NCBI GenBank assembly: GCA_963693365.1
Contig: CAVNZM010000004.1
Coordinates: 62,001 to 126,000 of the forward strand
Origin: Amoebidium appalachense
Lineage: Eukaryota > Ichthyosporea
Direction of reading: 5' to 3'
DNA length: 64,000 nt
A program made the position numbers and the translations under genes. Positions 15,301-26,968 of the stretch are shown piece after piece (within the stretch, counting starts at the first letter, position 1; every line of letters begins with the position of its first letter). A model generated the notes under the pieces. That model worked only from the letters and a program-made list of their open reading frames with translations. It was not told where the DNA came from and did not search any database.

Positions 15301-15800
15301 GCAATGGCCACATGGCAGCCTGTCCTCGACAACAAGGTGAGCCCCCTCCTCTTCCTCTTCTCTGCCCCCTCTAGAATGATCATCACCACCACCACCACCA
15401 CTTCCATCATACCATCACCACTACAACTACCATCACCACCACACCACCGCAGTAGCAGCAGACACATTAACATTCAACCAAATGGTGCACATGGGGCTAA
15501 CCGTGCTGATGCTGGGCAGGGCAAGGAGGGGCGGCAGCTGGGGCTTGTGCTGGCTGGGCAGGAGGGTCTTGTGGGGCCAGATGGCTGGCTGGAGGCAGGG
15601 CAGGTGAAGGAGTACCGGCAGCTGGCTGTTGGCTGTGTGGGTGCTGGCTGGCTGCCACTGGTGGTGGACACACCCAGCGACCACGTGGCCATCATCTATC
15701 TGACCGCAAAGCTGCTGGCCCGCCATGCAACGTATGTCACATATCCCCCCCGACCCCCCCCCTTCTCACCTCCCCCCCCTATACCCCCCCACCTCCCCCC

Positions 15801-15831
<31 letters not shown>

Positions 15832-16534
15832 CCTCCCCCCCCTCATCCTACTTCCGGCGGGACTACACACACACGCACGAGCACGCATGCACATTGGCAC
15901 ACAGACCTACACAGAGAGAGGTAGGGGCTCGCACACACCCACACAACCCAGTGCCTGTACAGAGAATATTAGGCCGTGGCTCTTTGGGGTAAGGAAAGGT
16001 GCAGCACATGGCTGTTCAAGTGTGCGCATGTGGCTTCATACGTTGCTTGGCTGGTAGGTGCCCATGGGGGTGCATTGGGTGCGTGTCGTGCACATGTGTC
16101 TCTTGGGTGGGCACTATATTGCTGGTACATGCATGTGCCTAGGCCTGACCTTTGCACGAGCGTCTGTGCCATTCTGGCCTGTGCATGTGACTGTGTCTGT
16201 GCCATTCTGGCCTGTGCATGTGACTGTGTCTGTGCCATTCTGACGTGTGGCTCCTTGCAGCATGCCCTTAGTGGCCGCATGCCAGCACACCGACAGTCTG
16301 GTGCTCGACTGGCCCCATGTGCTGCAGCTGCTGGGGAGGGGGGAAGATGCCCTGCTGGCCCTGTGCAGGGGTAGGCAGCGGGTCGGGCTGCTGGTCAGGC
16401 CGGGCCAGGAGGTGTGTGGGCTCACGGATCGGCTGGCGCGTAACTACGTGCAGCTGCTGGTGGCCGTGGGCACAGGCAGCCTGCTGGTGGTTGGGGCAGA
16501 TAGGGACTGGCTGGAAAGGGTGTGTGCACAGTGA
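12346..16534 (+). CDS. Uncharacterised 797-residue protein, four exons
   Basis: Four exons splice with GT-AG borders and keep frame: 12346-12774, 13858-15336, 15520-15731 and 16261-16534 (TGA). Lengths sum to 2394 bp, or 797 residues. The ATG at 12346 is the only in-frame ATG before the conserved-looking start (MDTPLLQTQ). Exon 1 is compact and globular (YRLYVVETEDGLEVWRR; FGHVVIYPQLE). Exon 2 begins with hydrophobic helices, then has a roughly 170-residue Pro/Gln/Ser-rich linker, then an Ala/Leu/His-rich segment with several stretches ending in Val-Val (LHVVDEGM, VRVVASRR). The C-terminal exon reads LLVVGADRDWLERVCAQ. There is no signal peptide, membrane helix or known catalytic motif. It is probably cytosolic. 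I do not recognise the family. Use of an acceptor upstream of 15520 is possible, because an open frame extends left to about 15460. Confidence 0.6.
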
Positions 16535-17801
16535 AGGGGTGACGTCGGTCAGGGGGAGGGAGGGGCGGGAGGTGGGGGGGGGGGGGGGGGGGGGGGGGAG
16601 GGGGGGGGGGGAAGGGGGGGGGGGAGGGGGGGGGGGAGGAGGAGGGGGAGGGGAGAGGGATGGGCAGGGGAGGATTGATGTGATGTAACAGGGAGGGGGC
16701 TAGGTGTGACGTGGCAGGGGGGAGGCTACTTAGATGTGACGTAGCTTATTTAGGGGGATGCCAAGAGTGGGGGTGGTAAGTAATAATATGTATTGCGTCG
16801 AAAACTAAGGTAGCATCAGAGGATACGATTGATTTCATGGCGCCTGGTGGCATCTTCTGGATGGCTGTGCCCCTGTTGCACTGGCAGGCAAGCCGGCAAC
16901 CAGCACACATGTTGGCCGTGTGCAGCAGAGCAGATGTGTGATCTCAGATACATGGCATATTTGATATCCCGTGTTTTGTTCTTGTGCCCATCCCCCTCCC
17001 CCCCCCCCCCTCCCCCCTCCCCCCTCCCCCTTTTCCCCCTCGTCTTCCCAACGCACACACCCACGCGCACACACACGTCACACACACACACACACACACA
17101 CACACCGTGATACACACGCACACACACACACACACAGCCGTGCGCGCCCATGCGCCCACGCACAACCACAGACACCTCCTTCCCCCGGTAACTCGTATTG
17201 TGCACTGGTACACAAGAGTCATTTTGGTGCACGTGGCGGCATGTGGGCACCCCTTCATCTAAGAAGTCCGTCTCTGTAACCCAGCCTCCCAGACCCGAAC
17301 CCAGCATTTTTGCCACAGATCCCATAATAGTATACACACCACTTAAGCACACACCGATCACCACCCCAAGGGCTACAACCACCACTGAACTCGAACTTTT
17401 TGCCTGGAGGTTCCAACCATGAACATTGTCAAGTGCATGTCTCATGGCAAAAGTCAAACTGCTCTCAGGTACATACCGGTAGCTCAAAACACACACACAA
17501 TGCCAACCACATGCCAATGACCCCCCCCCCTCCCCCCCCCCCCCCCCCCCCTCCGGGCTCCTTTCTTCTCACCCCCGAACAGACACAAAACACGCACACA
17601 AGACATGTACACGTATGAGGCACACACGTGTGCACGCACGCACGGCACGCGCACATGTACACTCACACAACACATATTCTCACAAGACACAAACCCGCAC
17701 ACACGCACACACGGACCGGACACACGTATGTACACACATAAAACTCTCTCACTCAATCTCTCCCCTTCTACCTCCCTGTTTCCCCTCCTTATCTCCCTCC
17801 C
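16535..17801. other. Intergenic, repeats only
   Basis: G-rich runs (16568-16640), a few TGACGT boxes at 16.7 kb, (CA)n at 17075-17135 and poly-C at 17521-17550. A minus-strand frame at about 17190-17517 has a hydrophobic stretch (SSVVVVALGVVIGVCLSGVY) but no splice or start support, so I do not call it. CTCCC at 17797-17801 is the left target duplication of the copia element. Confidence 0.6.
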
Positions 17802-18552
17802 TGTCATCTTCCCATGATTCACGGCAAGACTTAGAAGTTGAGTTTTATATATGTTTATTAGTTTGTTGTAGTTTGTTTCCTTTTTCCCTTTTCCTTTCTT
17901 CCTTTCTCTCTTTCCTTTCTGTTTCCGTGTACACCGATATCTTAAATCTGTGTACATATCGAGATATTTAGCTCGCGCACACGTATTGTCGTTTGTGTCA
18001 ATATCTAAATATGTCGTCCAATCAGATCTCGTTGTATTTCCCAAATATAGTAACTTACATTCCTTTCCCATTCCTTTTTTCACGACGTAGCATTGTGCTA
18101 TGTTCTCCAACTATTAGGAATAATTATATTTAGACGTGTTATGTTAAGAACCGTTATAAATGTATGATGTGAACTAATAGTTACATAAGTGCCACGTTTC
18201 ATTTTGTTAAATGTTTCCGTAGTTTTATTAGAAGATTTCTTTTATTAGAGGATTGCATTTTATCTTCTATGTGTCGACAGACATTTCGATCGATATATTT
18301 TACACTCATAGTTTTCGTCTTTCTGATTGGAAAATAGAGTTTTCGTTCTTTTGATTGGTTTATCGATTTCACATTCCCAAGTATAAAAGGGACTTCATCT
18401 TGGAATAAATATCAAGCAGTCGTATTCGTTTCCTATGGTTCCAGTAATCATTCCACCTCTCCGGTTGTGTTTCTCCCCTGTGTCTCTGTGTTGTGTATAA
18501 CATAACACCCATCTGTGCTCTCTGCTTCTCCGTTTACCCACACAAAACAACA
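17802..18552 (+). repeat. Copia 5' LTR
   Basis: 751 bp, TG...CA ends. It contains TATAAAAG at 18382-18389 and AATAAA at 18404-18409, placing the R region near the 3' end. It matches 56814-57571 almost base for base. Confidence 0.95.
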
Positions 18553-18566
18553 GGTTATGGGCCCCT
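18553..18566 (+). promoter_or_regulatory. Copia primer-binding site
   Basis: GGTTATGGGCCC starts directly after the LTR. It resembles the Drosophila copia primer site, which pairs with the interior (anticodon region) of initiator tRNA-Met rather than its 3' end, so a half-tRNA primer is inferred. Confidence 0.75.
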
Positions 18567-18628
18567 TTGCACGCTAACACACAATCTCGTTACAACCGCG
18601 AAATTCCTCCGTCTTACTGCTTCAACCA

Positions 18629-19479
18629 TGGCTGACAAACCGTCGTACATCAACCTTCCAATATGGAATCCGTCCGAGAAAAGAGATGAGAAACGTCTCA
18701 ATTATTTCGAGTGGGAGCCACTCTTCAACTTACGTACGACATCCTTGTGCTGGACGGGCTCGTCGAGGCAGGCACTCGGGTGAGGTATGCTGTGACGTTG
18801 GGGTAGTCTCGTAGTTCAAGCTCCTCGTAGGTGACTTGAATTTGGGTGACTCGGGCCTCCTTCTCTGCCACATACGCCATACGCAGGTTGTGGAAGACTT
18901 CTCCACCGTGAACACCGTCTTGCATCCGGCCGGAGTCGTAGAGCTCTCAGGCTGTCGGATGGACGGACTGGTTGAGGATCTGGTCGAGGACGTCGGAAGC
19001 TTTCTTGTAGGAGTCCTTGGTGCCGTAGCCTAGCCACTGGTTGGCTTCAGTGCCGTCAACCCATTGTGGCCTCTTGATAGCGTCAACGAATTTCTCGGCA
19101 ATGGTTGTTCTTATACTTCACCTCCGCAAGAACACCGCTCTGGTCTGCACCGACATTGAACGTCTGTGCTTCGACTACTGGATGAACAACAAGGCCTACC
19201 TGTCCTTCAACCAGCTCATCAGTGACATCCGAGGAGCTGAAATCCGTGCCGGCCTCATCGACGCAGGCACTGGTGCAACCGTCAACAACCGTCCTCTTCG
19301 AGCACTTCAGAGCAGAGTGCTTCCCCCCGGTGACCTCCGTAACCGTATCCCTCGACGTGAGCATGTAGTACACCTCACCGTTCCCCGTCCCGTTCCCGTG
19401 ATCCTCGTCCGTCCTCCAAGTCACCCGGCCCCCGTTCAACTTCCCCTTACCCCCGTGGTAACAGGGACAATCGTAACCG
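18629..19479 (+). pseudogene. Copia gag, rearranged by an internal inversion
   Basis: The frame opens at ATG 18629 (MADKPSYINLPIW...) and runs to about 18730. From about 18730 to 19108 the gag sequence reads on the minus strand: AEKFVDAIKRPQWVDG, DSYKKASDVLDQIL and VTYEELELRDYPNVTAYL lie there in reverse order. Plus-strand gag resumes with LRKNTALVCTDIERLCFDYW and the Gln-Leu-Ile stretch. A stop codon lies inside the inverted part, and a frameshift follows near 19300. The downstream gag (zinc knuckle) continues at 23006 after a nested element. This is a retrotransposon capsid gene copy, not functional. Confidence 0.8.
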
Positions 19480-19959
19480 TGTAAACAGTTGAACTAGTTG
19501 GGATAAGGCAGAGAACAACTGAATCAGAATAAAGACAGAGAACGGGTAGAAAGGCACACGCGGCCAAGTTGCTTTTACTATGGGCCGACTCAGTCTGTCT
19601 CAGACTTCACTGATGTGATCCCCGTACTGGGACGGCTTTGTTATATAGCCCCCAGGTTTCGGATCAAGGCCCAGGATTGCTTCATCCGCGGCCAGCGCGG
19701 GTGGCAACATGCCATTCGTGATTCTGGTGCGGTCCAAGCCAGTCAGACCTTCGTCCTATTTATGCAAACATCTTATTGGTTCACTTCGTTTATGTGGTAT
19801 GCAGCGGTAGAATCATACATGGTTCATTTCTTAGGTAAGATTGATTCCTATTGGTGTGGACATAATATTTATGTGATATTCATGACAAAGAACGAATTGT
19901 GTGCTAGTAGATCACATTCTTTAGTAAACATGTACAGTTCATGTGTACAGTTGTTTACA
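19480..19959 (-). repeat. LARD-like LTR (3' LTR in element orientation)
   Basis: 480 bp. It contains a 40-bp segment near 19650-19690, starting after GTTATATAGC, that is missing from the other LTR. The rest is essentially identical. Confidence 0.9.
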
Positions 19960-22560
19960 CTCCCCCCCTTGTCGGGAGCCTGGTGGTGTCGTTAGGCAAG
20001 CAAACCACCAGGCTGAGAGGCGATAAACAACCTTCAGCGAGAATTCTTGTGCGCCGAGCTGCTGGGCAGAACAGAGCAAGGATGGTTGAATAGAGTTGTG
20101 CACGTCTATGAGCACTTCTTCGTTTGCCAAAACGTAAATTCATGCAGCATTCTTCTGTGCGTTCATTTTCGTGGCGAAGATTGTTGCAGTGTTCGTGCGA
20201 ATTGTTCGCTTCGTCTCTGTGCTTGGCTTTTTCTGTAGAAGTAATATTTTCCTTTTTGGGAATTTTTCCTTTTTAGGATACTCCCGCAGATTCGTTTTCA
20301 ATTGCGAGTAATTTGGTTGTGTGGATGAATGATCATACCAAGCATTCGATAATGAATATAACTCAAGCCTTAGGTCACTTCGTAGCTCAGGTAGTGGTGG
20401 ATAGCTTCAAGGCTTAGCCGCTGCTCCTTATCCCGGTTCTACCTTAAGACTGTAAGGCGAGTCGCCATGGCCAGAAAAGCCACTTCTTTCATGAACAAAT
20501 AGCACTTCTTTCCTTTCAGCTTTAACCCTGCATCATCGGAGCTGGGAAAAACAGAATAAAAATGCCCTTAGTGTTCTTCGTTGGGTGACATAAAGAAATC
20601 TATCAGCCCGTTAGAACCAGTAAAAACCCGATTCATAATTCATAAGAAGAGGGTAGGCAAAGCAAGCCTTCTTCAGAAAACACCTGCTTCCATTCGTGAG
20701 CAGTTTTCGTATCCCATGAGCCAGCGATTTTCGTTGAGCAGGGGGATTCCAGGCATAATACATTCTTCTGGAGGCTTGGCCTCAAAAGAAAAGTCGTCAC
20801 GGTCGCCCTTTCTTTTGTAAGCAACTTCGTGAGCGCGCTTCGTATCTTCATATCCTCCAGTGCAGGTCTGGATGGTGCCCCATCCTCTGCTTCTTTTGTA
20901 GGTGGCCCTACTGTTGGTTCTGTTCGTTGTGTGGAAAACCAAAACCATTCGTGTTCGTGGAACTGCTTTGTGCTGTGCTTTCTTTCGTGTTGGTGTTCAT
21001 GGAGTTACCCAATTCACACACTTACTACTTTCATACATCAGACGTAAGTAGCTGCCTGGGGAGTGTGTGGTTCGTGTTCGTGGCATTCTTCTGTTCCTTC
21101 GTGAGAAGAATATTCGTTTTAGCAGAGGTGCCCAATAAGGCAGCTTGTGGGGTTGTCTCCCGCATGTGCCCATTGGTGGGGTATGCACGTGCTAAATTGT
21201 TACAGTGTCATCATATTGCAAGGGAATAACATGGTCACCTCCGTACCAGGGCCTAGGTACACATGATGGTCCGATGTGTTAGTCAACAACACCTTGCATT
21301 CGTATTCGTATTCGTCTTCCTCGTCACTTTCTTCAGTAGTGAAGGAGGGTATTCGTAATTCGAAACTGAAAGGCTTCCAGCCAAAATACTGACACTGTAT
21401 GCTGGGGTTGTGAGGGAACGGTGCCCATACCACATTCTTTTGTTTTCTTTATTCTGGTGGGGGTGTGCCGGCAGCAATTTTATTTTGCATGCGGGTATTC
21501 CAGGCTTTACAGCATAGTTCGTATGTTATAGTATTTGTACAGTATTGCCACACACTGGCAGTTACCTGTAAATTCGTACCCCACAGCTTCGTTTGTTTCG
21601 CATGCACGAACAAAAGTTCTGCATCGACTTTATTACATGCCTTCTGTGCACCAAGAGTGCAAATTCGTTGGGGCATGGCACCAGGAAGGGCCATACATGA
21701 GGCATATGTTCGTAATGTGTTTACTAAGGCATGCCAGCATACGTTCATGCGCATGTTGTGCATCCTGTGCGCTAAACTATGGGGCATGCTGTATTCGACA
21801 ACAGCAAGAAATTCGAAGCATGCATGCAAAACTACTTTCACAGCACCTTATGTCCTACATGCTATAGGAACAGCGACTATCTTCTTCTTTAAATGCATTC
21901 GTGCTGAAAGTGGCCGTGCATCTGGCTTGCGAGTGTGGACGTGCATGCGGTGGCATGGACACGATGGCAGTGTGCAATAGCGCAATGCACGCAAGGGCAA
22001 CGGTTTTATTTTCTTCCTAACATAGAGGGGGCTGTGTGCATTGCAACCCAAGCAGTGTTGTGCATTCGTTCTTTCATTTTCGTATTTCCAATTCATTTTG
22101 CTTTCGTTTTTCGTTTTTTGTCGTTTGATAACTTCGTTACTTCGTTTTGTTTTCGTGTTGCATTCATTTCGTATTTCCTCTATGCATTCGTTTGTCGTTA
22201 ATTCTTTATTTCATTGTGTATTCGTGATGGTTCGTTTTTCGTTGGTTCATTGCTTCGTTAGCAATTCTTTATTCGTTTGTTCGTGTATTCGTTGTTTCGT
22301 TGTGTTTTCGTTTTTCTTCGCGTTTTTTATGTGTCGTAGTATAAGGAGATTTTCATGCTTTCAATTCTTTCCGTGTAGGTGGGCTGGCCACTTCAAACTT
22401 GTCGGTGTATATATTCTAAGCCGGAAAAGGAAAGATGTGCCTATCATCAGGGTAAAAAGGATTGTGATCGGCCATGGGAGATTCTTGAACTGATTGAAAG
22501 ATGTGATTGAAAGATGTGAGATTCGAAGGATGCGAGATTCTTGAACTGCGCGGTCGCCAA

Positions 22561-23000
22561 TGTAAACAGTTGAACTAGTTGGGATAAGGCAGAGAACAAC
22601 TGAATCAGAATAAAGACAGAGAACGGGTAGAAAGGCACACGCGGCCAAGTTGCTTTTACTATGGGCCGACTCAGTCTGTCTCAGACTTCACTGATGTGAT
22701 CCCCGTACTGGGACGGCTTTGTTATATAGCGGCCAGCGCGGGTGGCAACATGCCATTCGTGATTCTGGTGCGGTCCAAGCCAGTCAGACCTTCGTCCTAT
22801 TTATGCAAACATCTTATTGGTTCACTTCGTTTATGTGGTATGCAGCGGTAGAATCATACATGGTTCATTTCTTAGGTAAGATTGATTCCTATTGGTGTGG
22901 ACATAATATTTATGTGATATTCATGACAAAGAACGAATTGTGTGCTAGTAGATCACATTCTTTAGTAAACATGTACAGTTCATGTGTACAGTTGTTTACA
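22561..23000 (-). repeat. LARD-like LTR (5' LTR in element orientation)
   Basis: 440 bp. It matches 19480-19959 except for the 40-bp segment. Confidence 0.9.
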
Positions 23001-23005
23001 AACCG

Positions 23006-23227
23006 ACAGCACAACAACAAGAGAGTGGAGTGTTCCTACTGCCTTGAACCCCACCACATCACATCATGCCCGGAGCCTGGCTGTGCTGTTGCTCGTCGTG
23101 CCAAGCAGGAGAAAGACAACAAGAGTGTGCAATTTGCACTCATCTCCTCCACCGGCACACCACACCGTGACGACCCCATCTGGGACAGTGCTTGTAATGC
23201 ACACATCTGCCCCATCAAGGAGTATTT
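23006..23227 (+). pseudogene. Copia gag zinc knuckle and protease start
   Basis: Reads VECSYCLEPHHITSCPE, a CCHC-type knuckle with slightly unusual spacing, then DPIWDSACNAHICPI, matching the copia protease active site where DSG is expected and DSA is seen. The frame stops where the solo LTR is inserted at KEYF. Confidence 0.8.
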
Positions 23228-23626
23228 TGTTGGAGTGCAGACTTACGCTCACTCCACAATATGTGTATGTTAGCTTTACAATTGGTTCCACGGTGTACAC
23301 AGACACACGCTGACACTCGATCACCACATGCACATCTGCATAGTTGAGGAATGTTGCCAATTGTGTTTTGACTGCAAACGATTGGTTCACTGGTCCCAGA
23401 GATCTCTAAATTAAAGTAACTTACCAATCCGATTAGCGCCTGGCATCCGGATTACATTCCAGACTGCTGCCCCACGGGTATATAAGCCACGTCTCTGCCA
23501 GGTGCAGACATGGAGTTCAGTCATGGAGTTCAGTCATGGAGTTAACACACTGAAAGCAGTAAAAAAATGGGTCAGCGCCCAAGCGCGCCACGACGACCCT
23601 AGTCACAGCGGACTCTACTTCCAACA
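23228..23626 (+). mobile_element. Solo LTR, family S
   Basis: 399 bp with TGTTGGAG...TCTACTTCCAACA ends and the 5-bp duplication TATTT on both sides (23223-23227, 23627-23631). It contains three copies of a 13-bp unit (TCATGGAGTTCAG). No internal element sequence remains, consistent with LTR-LTR recombination. Its sister copy is at 25777-26260, inverted. Confidence 0.9.
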
Positions 23627-23631
23627 TATTT

Positions 23632-25408
23632 CTCCTCCCTTACCCCGTGTCCCCCCACCCCCATTCACGGCCTTGGCACCGTCAATGCCACACAACGTGG
23701 CATCATCAACCTGACACTGCACTACAACGGCAACTCAACCCCGTGCAGCATCAATGCTCTCTACGTACCCGAGTCACCGTCCTTCCTCGTGTCTGCCTCC
23801 ATGGCCTCAACTGCCGGCCTCCTTGGACATTGTGACGATGCAGACACTCACCCGTCGTTCCTCTACAGCCGTAATGGTGACATTATTTCCGATCTCACCC
23901 CCCTCAACGGTCTCTACTACATCACTGACTATGTGATTGACACTCCTCAACACCCGTGGGTCCAAGCCTACACAGCAAGGACTCAACCAACCGACGACCT
24001 CACCCTTTGGCACAACCGTCTCGGCCACCGTGCCCTCTCCACCGTCACCAGAATGGCCAAGGATGAGCTTGTCATCGGCATGCCCCCCTCCCTCAAGTCA
24101 CCCGACCACAGTGACTGCTTCGGCTGCATGTCTGGCAAGACCACCAAGGCTCCATTTCCCGGCACCCGTTCCCGTTTCACCATCCCCGGTGCTAAGTGGC
24201 ACCTGCCGGACTTCTTCGAAGCTCCCTGTGCTTCCTACGGAGGCTACAAGGTTGCTCTGGTGTGTGTTTGTGATGCCACCGGTTACACCACCGTGTTCCC
24301 CCTCTACAACCGTGCTGAAACCCTCAGCTACATTCAGTCTCTCGTTGAAACCATTGAACGTCAGACACCTGAGATCGTCACCCATCTTCGGTTTGACTCC
24401 GGCTCCGAGTTCACATCCAAGGACACCGAAGCCTACTGCAGGCAGAAAGGCATCATCATGGAGTTTGCCCCCGTCGACACACCACAGCACAACGGTGTTG
24501 TTGAACGGAAGATGAGAGACCTTCAAGAGACAGTCCGTTGCTTCCTCCATGCCGACAAGGACCAACCTCTCTCTCCCAAGTTGTGGGTTGCTGCTCTCAA
24601 GCATGCTGGCTACATCATCAAAGTCACACCGTCATCTGCTGCCAACGGCAAAACCCCCTTCGAGGCCTTCAACGGCTTCAAACCCGACGTCTCCCAGCTC
24701 CACGTGTTCGGCTCCCCTGCCTATATGCATGTTCCCCGATCCAAGAGGAACAAGCTTGCATCAACCGTCAGAGTCGGCACCTACGTCGGCTGGGATCTGC
24801 CCTCCAAGGCACACAAGATCCTCGACCATGCCAGCCACCAAGTCAAGATCTGCCGTGATGTGATCTTTGACGAGTCAAAATTCACGAGCAGCACCAATCA
24901 GGTCCCCGATCCCCCCAAACCCGATCTGCCGACATTGGACCCCCCCTCCGACGACAACGATGAAACTCCGTCTGTGGTCATCTCCCAACCGTCCTGGCAC
25001 AACCAACCAGCCCCGGTTGAACCCGTACCTCCCCCGAGCCCCCCCCCCCCAACTGGCCAACAACCCTTGCTGCCGGCCCCCCCCGTTGCTGTGCATCAAC
25101 CCAGCTACATGACTCCCGTTCGTCCTGGGTCCCCCACCTTCCACTCGGCCTCGAGCAGCCCTGTGGACACCGATGCCCCCCTCACCACCGGTCCTATTCC
25201 TGGCTTCCATGCCCCTGTCCCAGCCTACAACACCTCCCCGGCCTCCACCCCCCTCAAGGACCCCCCCAAGCCGAACCTTCGTCGGTCTGCACGTCTCACC
25301 AAGCCTCCAACGGCACTGGTCAGCATCACAGCACCGACCATCAACATTGACCAACTCCCCAGGGCATTCAAAAGCTTTGCAGCGGTCCCAACGGTGATGC
25401 CGTCATAG
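23632..25408 (+). pseudogene. Copia protease end and integrase
   Basis: Begins with protease C-terminal sequence (INALYVPESPSFLVSASM), then the GAG-pre-integrase zinc module HNRLGH...CFGC. The integrase core has Asp candidates in LPDFFEAP and LRFDSGSEF and the catalytic Glu in GVVERKMRD. The integrase C-terminal part (HVFGSPAYMHVP; YVGWD) and a Pro/Ser-rich linker follow. The reading frame hits TAG at 25406-25408 after a shift near 25380. A second shift at the C run near 25470 returns to the RT frame. Confidence 0.85.
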
Positions 25409-25776
25409 CTGCCCTCACCTCCGAGTACCAAGCCTTCATCACCAAGGATGTCTTCACCGTCGTTGATCCCCCCTGATGCCAACATCATCAAGTTCAAGTG
25501 GATTGTGACTGAGAAAGTCCTCAACTCAGCCGGTGACACCAAGATCAAGGCTCGTGGTGTTGCAAAGGGCTTCACTCAAGTCTACGGTGTTGACTATGGT
25601 GACACCTCTTCCCCCGTGGTGATGTCCTCCTCCGTCCGTGCCCTCCTTGCCATCGGTGTGGACGGCAACCATGAGATTCATCAACTCGACGTATCCACAG
25701 CCTTCCTCAACAGTCCTCTTCAAGAAGACATCACATTGAGCCACCACCTGGCTTCATCACCCCCGGCAACGAGCAC
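25409..25776 (+). pseudogene. Copia reverse transcriptase, N-terminal part
   Basis: Contains KFKWIVTEKV, KARGVAKGFTQVYGVDY and HQLDVSTAFLNSPLQEDI, the standard start of copia RT. A base is missing just after EDI. The piece stops at the LTR inserted at 25777 and resumes at 26265. Confidence 0.85.
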
Positions 25777-26260
25777 TGTTGGAAGTAGAGTCCGCTGTGA
25801 CTAGGGTCGTCGTGGCGCGCTTGGGCGCTGACCCGTTTACTGCTTTCAGTGTGTACTCCATGACTGAACTCCATGACTGAACTCCATGACTGAACTCCAG
25901 ACTTAACTCCATGACTGAACTCCATGACTGAACTCCATGACTGAACTCCAGACGAACTCCATGACGAACTCCATGACTGAACTCCATGACTGAACTCCAT
26001 GACTGAACTCCATGACTGAACTCCATGTCTGCACCTGGCAGAGACGTGGTTATACCCGTGGGGCAGCAGTCTGGAATGTAATCCGGATGCCAGGCGAGAA
26101 GCTCTGGGACAGGAACCCGGCAGTCAAAACACAATTGGCAACATTCCTCAACTATGCAGATGTGATGTGGTGAGAGTGTCAGCATGTGTCTATGTACACG
26201 GAACCAATTGTAAAGCTAACATACACATATAGGGAGTGAGCGTAAGTCTGCACTCCAACA
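25777..26260 (-). mobile_element. Second family S LTR, inverted relative to the first
   Basis: The reverse complement matches 23228-23626, with the same TGTTGGA...TCCAACA ends. It is 484 bp because its 13-bp array is expanded. Flanks share GCAC (25773-25776, 26261-26264), a 4-bp rather than 5-bp duplication. It interrupts copia RT. Confidence 0.85.
25855..26028. repeat. 13-bp minisatellite inside the family S LTR
   Basis: About 13-14 units of CTCCATGACTGAA, some shortened, compared with three in the sister LTR. Confidence 0.93.
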
Positions 26261-26264
26261 GCAC

Positions 26265-26381
26265 AAGGTCTGGAAACCAAGAAGGCACTCTACGGCCTCA
26301 AGCAGGCATCACTGGCCGGTATGAGTACTTCGACAAGGTCCTCCTGCTCACGGTCTCGAACGTCTCCGTTCAGATCCATGT
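26265..26381 (+). pseudogene. Copia RT, short middle piece
   Basis: Encodes KALYGLKQA (frameshifted) and YEYFDKVLL and ends at a GAT-CCA-TGT triplet (DPC), where the large TIR element is inserted. The continuation (VYIKTFPNGD) is at 39902. Confidence 0.8.
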
Positions 26382-26415
26382 CATCAGCAAACTTCATCCG
26401 GCATCCGAAACCCAT
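26382..26415 (+). repeat. Left terminal inverted repeat
   Basis: 34 bp, inverse of 39866-39899. AACCCAT is repeated several times just inside (26408-26455). Confidence 0.8.
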
Positions 26416-26953
26416 TAAAAACCCATTAAAGATATCATAAACCCATAAACCCATCTTTTTGCCACTCTTTATCCCCCTCTTGTCTTTTAGATAACATAAC
26501 AGCATCGTTTTGCTATCACGGGTTTTCTGGATATCATTTTGGTATCTTTTGCTAGATATCAAAATGATCTCATAATGGGCTCATACGGAGCACCCTGAAC
26601 CCATCGTTGTTCTATCCTGTGTTCCATGTATTCAACAACCTCGTTATATCCGTATGATACCATTATGATAGTCTATTTGATATCATAAAATCTTTTTAGT
26701 CTGATGTTCAGAAGCGTTTTAGACATAATAAAGATATCTCTAATAGCGGATTAGGAGCCCTTCCCCATATCCTTATGGTAGCTATCACATATCCTTACGA
26801 TATATATGATAATCGATCATAAGATACATATATATCTTCGATTCAGTCGCACACATCGATTCAAATGTCGCTCTTTATTATCTGCTAATAAATAGTATCC
26901 TTCGCGCATCCACCCCTAAACCAGGCCATCCGTGGCCCTAAGGGCCGGGGAAC
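26416..26953. other. GATATC-rich non-coding body of the TIR element
   Basis: AT-rich DNA with many GATATC/ATATC steps and ACCCAT repeats, and no gene. CGGGGAAC at 26946-26953 is repeated at 31511-31518 and is the likely target duplication of the LINE. Confidence 0.6.
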
Positions 26954-26968
26954 ACCCCCATCCATGTC

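Larger units (their letters stand above)
19480..23000 (-). mobile_element. Non-autonomous (LARD-like) LTR retrotransposon, minus orientation
   Basis: Flanked by the 5-bp duplication AACCG (19475-19479, 23001-23005). LTR copies are at 19480-19959 and 22561-23000, ends TGTAAACAG...CTGTTTACA when read in element orientation. On the minus strand, TTGGCGACCGCGCAG follows the LTR at 22560 (primer-site position) and AAGGGGGGGAG precedes the other LTR at 19960-19970 (purine tract). Orientation is therefore minus. The 2.6 kb interior has only short frames (the longest has EESDEEDEYEYECKVLL) and no protease, RT or integrase motif. It would need enzymes from another element. Confidence 0.88.

Noticed and set aside
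16816-17517. Minus-strand ORF with a hydrophobic stretch
   Set aside because: It crosses CA and G/C runs, and no supported start, splice site or family motif was found.
23228-23626. Reading the family S copies as MITEs or as ends of one DNA transposon
   Set aside because: Each has its own target duplication and TG...CA ends, which fits solo LTRs better.
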